Part shown: positions 7,494-9,772 of the stretch, piece by piece
Layout of the letters: every line of letters starts with the position of its first letter
Numbering within the stretch: the first letter of the stretch is position 1
Source: Alphaproteobacteria bacterium
Lineage (GTDB): Bacteria; Pseudomonadota; Alphaproteobacteria; Thalassobaculales; Thalassobaculaceae
Length of the DNA stretch: 9,772 nucleotides
NCBI GenBank assembly: GCA_028822575.1
Contig: JAPKDN010000076.1
Coordinates: forward strand, 1-9,772
Direction: 5' to 3'
Made by a program: the position numbers and the translations under genes
Notes under the pieces: model-generated
What the model saw: the letters and a program-made list of their open reading frames with translations, nothing else
Told to the model about the DNA's origin: nothing
The model's database searches: none

Positions 7494-7652
7494 CTATTCA
7501 TTCCTGATGTTCAAACCGTTAACCGCATTAGCCACACGCTCCCGAACGACCGCGTCGCGCTCGTCAGGCAGGTTCGACCAAACCTCGCGACGGCCATCGA
7601 CAAGGCGGCGCGCCCTGTGTTTACGCATTCCTTCAGCGGAAGTAGCCCACAC
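7494..7652 (-). CDS. Small ORF just upstream of the toxin remnant, possible antitoxin remnant
   Basis: This is a 52-codon minus-strand frame beginning with GTG at 7652; an internal ATG at 7626-7628 gives 44 residues starting MRKHRARRLVDGRREVW. It is rich in Arg, Glu and Asp, as small DNA-binding antitoxins often are. It ends within an 8-base overlap with a possible toxin start (ATGAATAG), the usual antitoxin-toxin arrangement. GGAGGT lies only 2 bases before the GTG, which is too close for a normal ribosome site. I do not recognise the family, and the frame could be a decayed piece rather than a working gene. Confidence 0.25.
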   Translation of the reverse strand: MWATSAEGMRKHRARRLVDGRREVWSNLPDERDAVVRERVANAVNGLNIRNE

Positions 7653-7683
7653 TTACCTCCATCCGCATTCAAAGCGTACCGCG

Positions 7684-7839
7684 TTACATTATAGAAATCA
7701 GTTCGCCACGCTCATAGACATCCGGAGCGATGTGTAAACCCGACTGTCGACGGAAGATCGCGCATCCGCGCCAACTTTCCACATCCCCGATGCCAGCCTC
7801 CCGTGCCTTTCCCAGAGCTACCCTCGCTCGCCCCTCCAT
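7684..7839 (-). CDS. Small ORF with a strong ribosome site, possible degenerate MazE-like antitoxin
   Basis: This is a 51-residue minus-strand frame whose ATG at 7837-7839 is preceded by GGGAGG (7848-7853) with ideal 8-base spacing. It contains AGIGDVESW, then IFRRQSGLHIA. MazE antitoxins of the DUF3018 type have A-G-L-x-P-V-x-x-W followed by RRQS-x-x-x-A with a longer linker, so this may be a shortened relic of one. The match is weak and from memory. Its start is only 49 bases from the divergent comD start, leaving no room for its own upstream promoter outside comD. That counts against it being an active gene. Confidence 0.3.
   Translation of the reverse strand: MEGRARVALGKAREAGIGDVESWRGCAIFRRQSGLHIAPDVYERGELISIM
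7688..7693 (-). promoter_or_regulatory. Candidate -10 box (TATAAT) for the minus-strand small ORF and toxin remnant
   Basis: The minus strand reads a perfect TATAAT at 7693-7688, about 35 bases before the GTG of the small ORF ending at 7494. No good -35 hexamer sits 16-18 bases upstream (TATGAG at 17), so this is a sequence match only. It could be the old promoter of the toxin-antitoxin remnant. Confidence 0.25.
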
Positions 7840-7878
7840 GCTACTAGCCTCCCGAAAGTATTTCGCCACCACGCCGCT

Positions 7879-7882
7879 GGAG
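7879..7882 (+). promoter_or_regulatory. Ribosome-binding site deciding the comD start
   Basis: GGAG lies 6 bases before the ATG at 7889. It excludes the 53-codon upstream extension of the same frame to 7730, whose composition (Arg/Ser/Pro-rich) does not resemble the family. Confidence 0.6.
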
Positions 7883-7888
7883 CACCGC

Positions 7889-8434
7889 ATGGCCGATCCA
7901 TGGACCATCGAGGCGCATCGCCTCTTCAAGCAATACGGGATTAAGACCGTCGGCTATGTGCCCGACGCCGGGCTTACCGACCTCATCAAGGCGTGTGACG
8001 CCGATAACGACATTCGCGCCGTGGTCATGACCACCGAGGAAGAGGGTATCGGCCTCGCCTCCGGTGCCTGGCTTGGCGGCGACAAGGCCGCGGTGCTGAT
8101 GCAGAGCAGCGGGGTCGGCAATACCGTCAACGCCATCGCCTCCATCGTCTCGTCCTGTCAGTTCCCGCTGTTCATGATCGTCACCATGCGGGGCCAGTAC
8201 GGCGAGTCGAACCCCTGGCAGATCCCGATGGGTCAGGCGACGGCGCCGGTGCTACGCAGCCTCGGGGTCAAGGTCTACGAGGTCGACACCGAGGAAGACG
8301 CGGTTGGCGCGATCGAGAACGGGTTGAAGATGGCCTTTGTTTCCAACGCCGCGGTCGCGGTGCTGATCGGCCAGAAACTGATCGGCGCTAAATCATTCAT
8401 CGCTGATGTCGCCGAGGAGGTCAGTCATGTCTGA
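7889..8434 (+). CDS. comD: Sulfopyruvate decarboxylase-type enzyme, alpha subunit (ThDP PYR domain)
   Basis: This 181-residue protein is the pyrimidine-binding (PYR) half of a two-subunit thiamine-diphosphate decarboxylase. The family converts 3-sulfopyruvate to sulfoacetaldehyde and CO2; close relatives act on phosphonopyruvate. Visible marks are VPDAGLTDLI near 24-33, the TTEEEG segment at 48-53 holding the Glu that activates the cofactor, QSSGVGNTVNA at 72-82, and RGQYGESNPWQIPMG at 101-115, all typical of ComD. Length fits a split alpha subunit. The ATG follows GGAG with 6-base spacing. Its stop overlaps the comE start by 8 bases, so the subunits are translationally coupled. Split organisation favours sulfopyruvate over phosphonopyruvate decarboxylase, but no xsc, sulfolactate dehydrogenase or pepM-like gene is visible to confirm either. 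Many bacterial genomes label such pairs only as ThDP-binding proteins. Confidence 0.85.
   Translation: MADPWTIEAHRLFKQYGIKTVGYVPDAGLTDLIKACDADNDIRAVVMTTEEEGIGLASGAWLGGDKAAVLMQSSGVGNTVNAIASIVSSCQFPLFMIVTMRGQYGESNPWQIPMGQATAPVLRSLGVKVYEVDTEEDAVGAIENGLKMAFVSNAAVAVLIGQKLIGAKSFIADVAEEVSHV
8414..8420 (+). promoter_or_regulatory. Ribosome-binding site deciding the comE start
   Basis: GAGGAGG lies inside the end of comD, 6 bases before the ATG at 8427. It rules out the in-frame ATG at 8406, whose translation (MSPRRSV) is just the read-through of this site. Confidence 0.75.
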
Positions 8435-9026
8435 TCCGAAACTCAACCGCTCGGACGTTATGAAAAAACTGATGGCGGTGCGCGGCGACGCGTTGGCCAT
8501 CGCCGGGCTCGGCTCTCCGGTCTGGGATCTGGCATCGTCAGACCATAAGCCAGAAAATTTTTATCTCTGGGGCGGCATGGGTTGTGCCGTGTCGATGGGT
8601 CTTGGCTGCGCGCTGGCCCAGCCGGACCGGGGTGTCTGGGTGATTACCGGCGACGGCGAGGCGTTGATGGGTGTCGGGTCTTTCGCGACCGTCGGCATTC
8701 AACGCCCCCGTAATCTGGCGGTAATCGTGCTGGATAACGAGCACTACGGCGAGACCGGGATGCAGCGCACCGCGACCTCTCACGGCACGGACATCGCCGC
8801 GATGGCCGCCGCCGCGGGCGTGCCGACAACCATGAAAGTGACCGATGACGCCGGTGTCGATGCGCTCGTCAAAGCGCTGAAGGCCGGGTCCGGGCCTCTG
8901 GTTGCCGTGGTCAAAGTCGCAGCGTCCAAGCCGAACCTGGTGCTGCCCTCGCGCGACGGGGTCTATCTGAAAAACAGGTTCCGCCAGGCGGTGCTTGGCG
9001 CGACCGACGCGATGCATGTGAGCTAG
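8427..9026 (+). CDS. comE: Sulfopyruvate decarboxylase-type enzyme, beta subunit (ThDP PP domain)
   Basis: This 199-residue protein is the pyrophosphate-binding (PP) half of the ThDP decarboxylase. It carries the cofactor motif GDGEALMGVGS beginning at Gly75, which runs to Asp103-Asn104 in VLDNEHYGETG, the expected GDG-x(about 25)-N element that holds Mg and the diphosphate. FYLWGGMGCAVSMGLGCALA (45-64) is the family's usual segment before that motif. The length matches ComE subunits, and the C-terminal tail after about residue 175 looks less conserved. With ComD it should form a cytoplasmic alpha/beta complex, with the active site at the subunit interface. It is followed by an 80-base gap with a terminator-like hairpin before the transporter. 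The substrate caveat is the same as for the alpha subunit. Confidence 0.87.
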   Translation: MSDPKLNRSDVMKKLMAVRGDALAIAGLGSPVWDLASSDHKPENFYLWGGMGCAVSMGLGCALAQPDRGVWVITGDGEALMGVGSFATVGIQRPRNLAVIVLDNEHYGETGMQRTATSHGTDIAAMAAAAGVPTTMKVTDDAGVDALVKALKAGSGPLVAVVKVAASKPNLVLPSRDGVYLKNRFRQAVLGATDAMHVS

Positions 9027-9066
9027 AGGATTTTCCGATCCAATAGCGCCGACATTCCAATCCAAC

Positions 9067-9090
9067 GAAGACGCCCCCCGGGGCGTCTTC
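9067..9090 (+). terminator. Inverted repeat between comE and the transporter gene
   Basis: GAAGACGCCC pairs with GGGCGTCTTC around a small C/G loop, giving a GC-rich stem of about 10 bp, 40 bases after the comE stop. There is no following T-run (next bases CGCTTGGG), so it may be a weak or partly read-through terminator and can be drawn on either strand. Confidence 0.45.
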
Positions 9091-9106
9091 CGCTTGGGCC
9101 TCGACC

Positions 9107-9772
9107 ATGACCGTAAACCGCGCCGATACCGTTATGGTTGTCGGGTTTCTCATCCTGATTCAAGCGACCGGCGCGCTGGCCGGGTTTTGGTTGCCGGCGA
9201 TCGCGCCCGAGATTGGGACGGGGTTGGGCCTCGAACCCGCGCTGATCGGTTATCAGGTCCTGATCCAGTATATTTTCGCCATGCTGTCGAGCTTGACGGC
9301 GGGCGGTCTCGTGGCCCGGTTCGGGTCTTGGCGCGCCTCTCAACTGGCGCTTTTGCTCTTCGCGGCGGCGCATCTGATGTTCATGACCGGCTCGCTCGGC
9401 ATGATCGCGCTCGGATCAGCGGCGCTGGGCTGTGGCTATGGGTTGGTCACGCCGGCGGCCTCTCATCTGTTGAACAAAATCGTCACCCCGGCGAACCGGA
9501 ATTTCGTGTTCTCCGTCCGGTTCACCGGCGTGCCTCTCGGTGGCATCGCGGCGGGGTTGGCCGCGCCGGCCATGGCCTTGGAATTCGGCTGGCGGGAAAG
9601 TGTCGCGGTCGTCATCGCCATCGCGTTGCTCGTGATGCTCGCCATGCAGCCGCTGCGGGCGCGCTGGGATAGTGACCGCTCCAAATCAGCCACACTGGTA
9701 CGCAACCCCATCGCAGATATGAAAATGGTTTGGAACCTTGCGCCGCTCAGATGGATCGCGCTTTTCGGGCTT
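9107..9772 (+). CDS. Major facilitator superfamily transporter, N-terminal 222 residues (partial)
   Basis: This is an inner-membrane MFS transporter truncated by the right window edge. The visible part has about six hydrophobic helices: roughly 8-30, 45-65, 76-95, 97-116, 135-157 and 164-182. The MFS motif-A-like loop GGLVARFGSWRAS (66-78) lies between helices 2 and 3, and GCGYGLVTPAASHLL (108-122) marks helix 4. The loop after about 183 is the expected central cytoplasmic linker, and a seventh helix begins near 212. The general look is of the CynX/NarK-like anion or organic-acid porters, but the substrate is not determinable. The ATG at 9107 has no strong ribosome site; a second in-frame ATG follows at 9134. 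Its position after comDE suggests it moves a substrate or product of that enzyme, though the hairpin between them may limit co-transcription. Confidence 0.88.
   Translation, partial: MTVNRADTVMVVGFLILIQATGALAGFWLPAIAPEIGTGLGLEPALIGYQVLIQYIFAMLSSLTAGGLVARFGSWRASQLALLLFAAAHLMFMTGSLGMIALGSAALGCGYGLVTPAASHLLNKIVTPANRNFVFSVRFTGVPLGGIAAGLAAPAMALEFGWRESVAVVIAIALLVMLAMQPLRARWDSDRSKSATLVRNPIADMKMVWNLAPLRWIALFGL

Larger units (their letters stand above)
7257..7888. other. Intergenic region between divergent operons, with decayed toxin-antitoxin remnants
   Basis: These 632 bases hold no intact conserved gene. On the minus strand lie a broken MazF-type toxin (7300-7456), two very small ORFs (7494-7652 and 7684-7839) and a TATAAT box. 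Composition differs from the flanks: 43 of the 100 bases 7431-7530 are G or C, whereas neighbouring genes are clearly GC-rich. The promoters of both the oxidoreductase operon and comDE must lie here, but I see no convincing paired -35/-10 for either. Confidence 0.6.

Noticed and set aside
6735..7694. Plus-strand open frame of 319 codons opposite the molybdoenzyme gene and the adjacent intergenic region
   Set aside because: It is antisense to a clear, motif-rich molybdopterin gene. Its His/Arg/Gly/Pro-rich translation has no recognisable domain, and long antisense frames are expected in GC-rich coding DNA.
7730..7888. 53-codon upstream extension of comD
   Set aside because: It has Arg/Ser/Pro-rich composition unlike ComD, while GGAG with 6-base spacing precedes the ATG at 7889.

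Overview
The window reads as a gene-dense piece of a moderately GC-rich proteobacterial chromosome, most likely an alphaproteobacterium. That guess rests on gene content, codon use and short overlapping operon junctions, not on a marker gene. No rRNA, tRNA, CRISPR array or intact mobile element is visible.

Minus-strand block (1-7256, transcribed right to left). In order of transcription: a cytoplasmic DMSO reductase/BisC-type molybdopterin oxidoreductase (4923-7256); an NAD-type short-chain dehydrogenase (4134-4919); a divergent spermidine-synthase-fold protein (3248 to about 4141/4186); a 278-base gap holding a strong hairpin; a MaoC-like double-hotdog protein (2178-2969); an acyl-CoA ligase-type AMP-forming enzyme (588-2165); and the N-terminal 197 residues of a sulfatase that runs off the left edge. 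Junctions are tight: 3 bases between oxidoreductase and SDR, overlap at SDR/SpeE-like, 12 bases at MaoC/ligase, and an ATGA overlap at ligase/sulfatase. This suggests two co-transcribed units.

Intergenic region 7257-7888. It is poorer in GC than its flanks (43 of 100 bases G/C in 7431-7530). It carries a broken minus-strand MazF/PemK toxin gene: a clear N-terminus with GKP and IQSD signatures, then a frameshift into a short matching segment, then loss of the rest. Two tiny minus-strand ORFs lie upstream and may be antitoxin remnants or small genes.

Plus-strand block (7889-9772). comD and comE encode the two subunits of a thiamine-diphosphate decarboxylase of the sulfopyruvate decarboxylase type and overlap by 8 bases. 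A terminator-like hairpin follows, then an MFS transporter that runs off the right edge.

How they may work together (inference): a sulfopyruvate-decarboxylase-like enzyme with a transporter, facing an S/N-oxide reductase-type molybdoenzyme and a sulfatase, suggests an accessory organosulfur catabolic island. The SDR, acyl-CoA ligase and MaoC-like protein would handle a carbon skeleton. No sulfoacetaldehyde acetyltransferase, sulfolactate dehydrogenase or regulator is visible, so no pathway or substrate can be assigned from this window alone.
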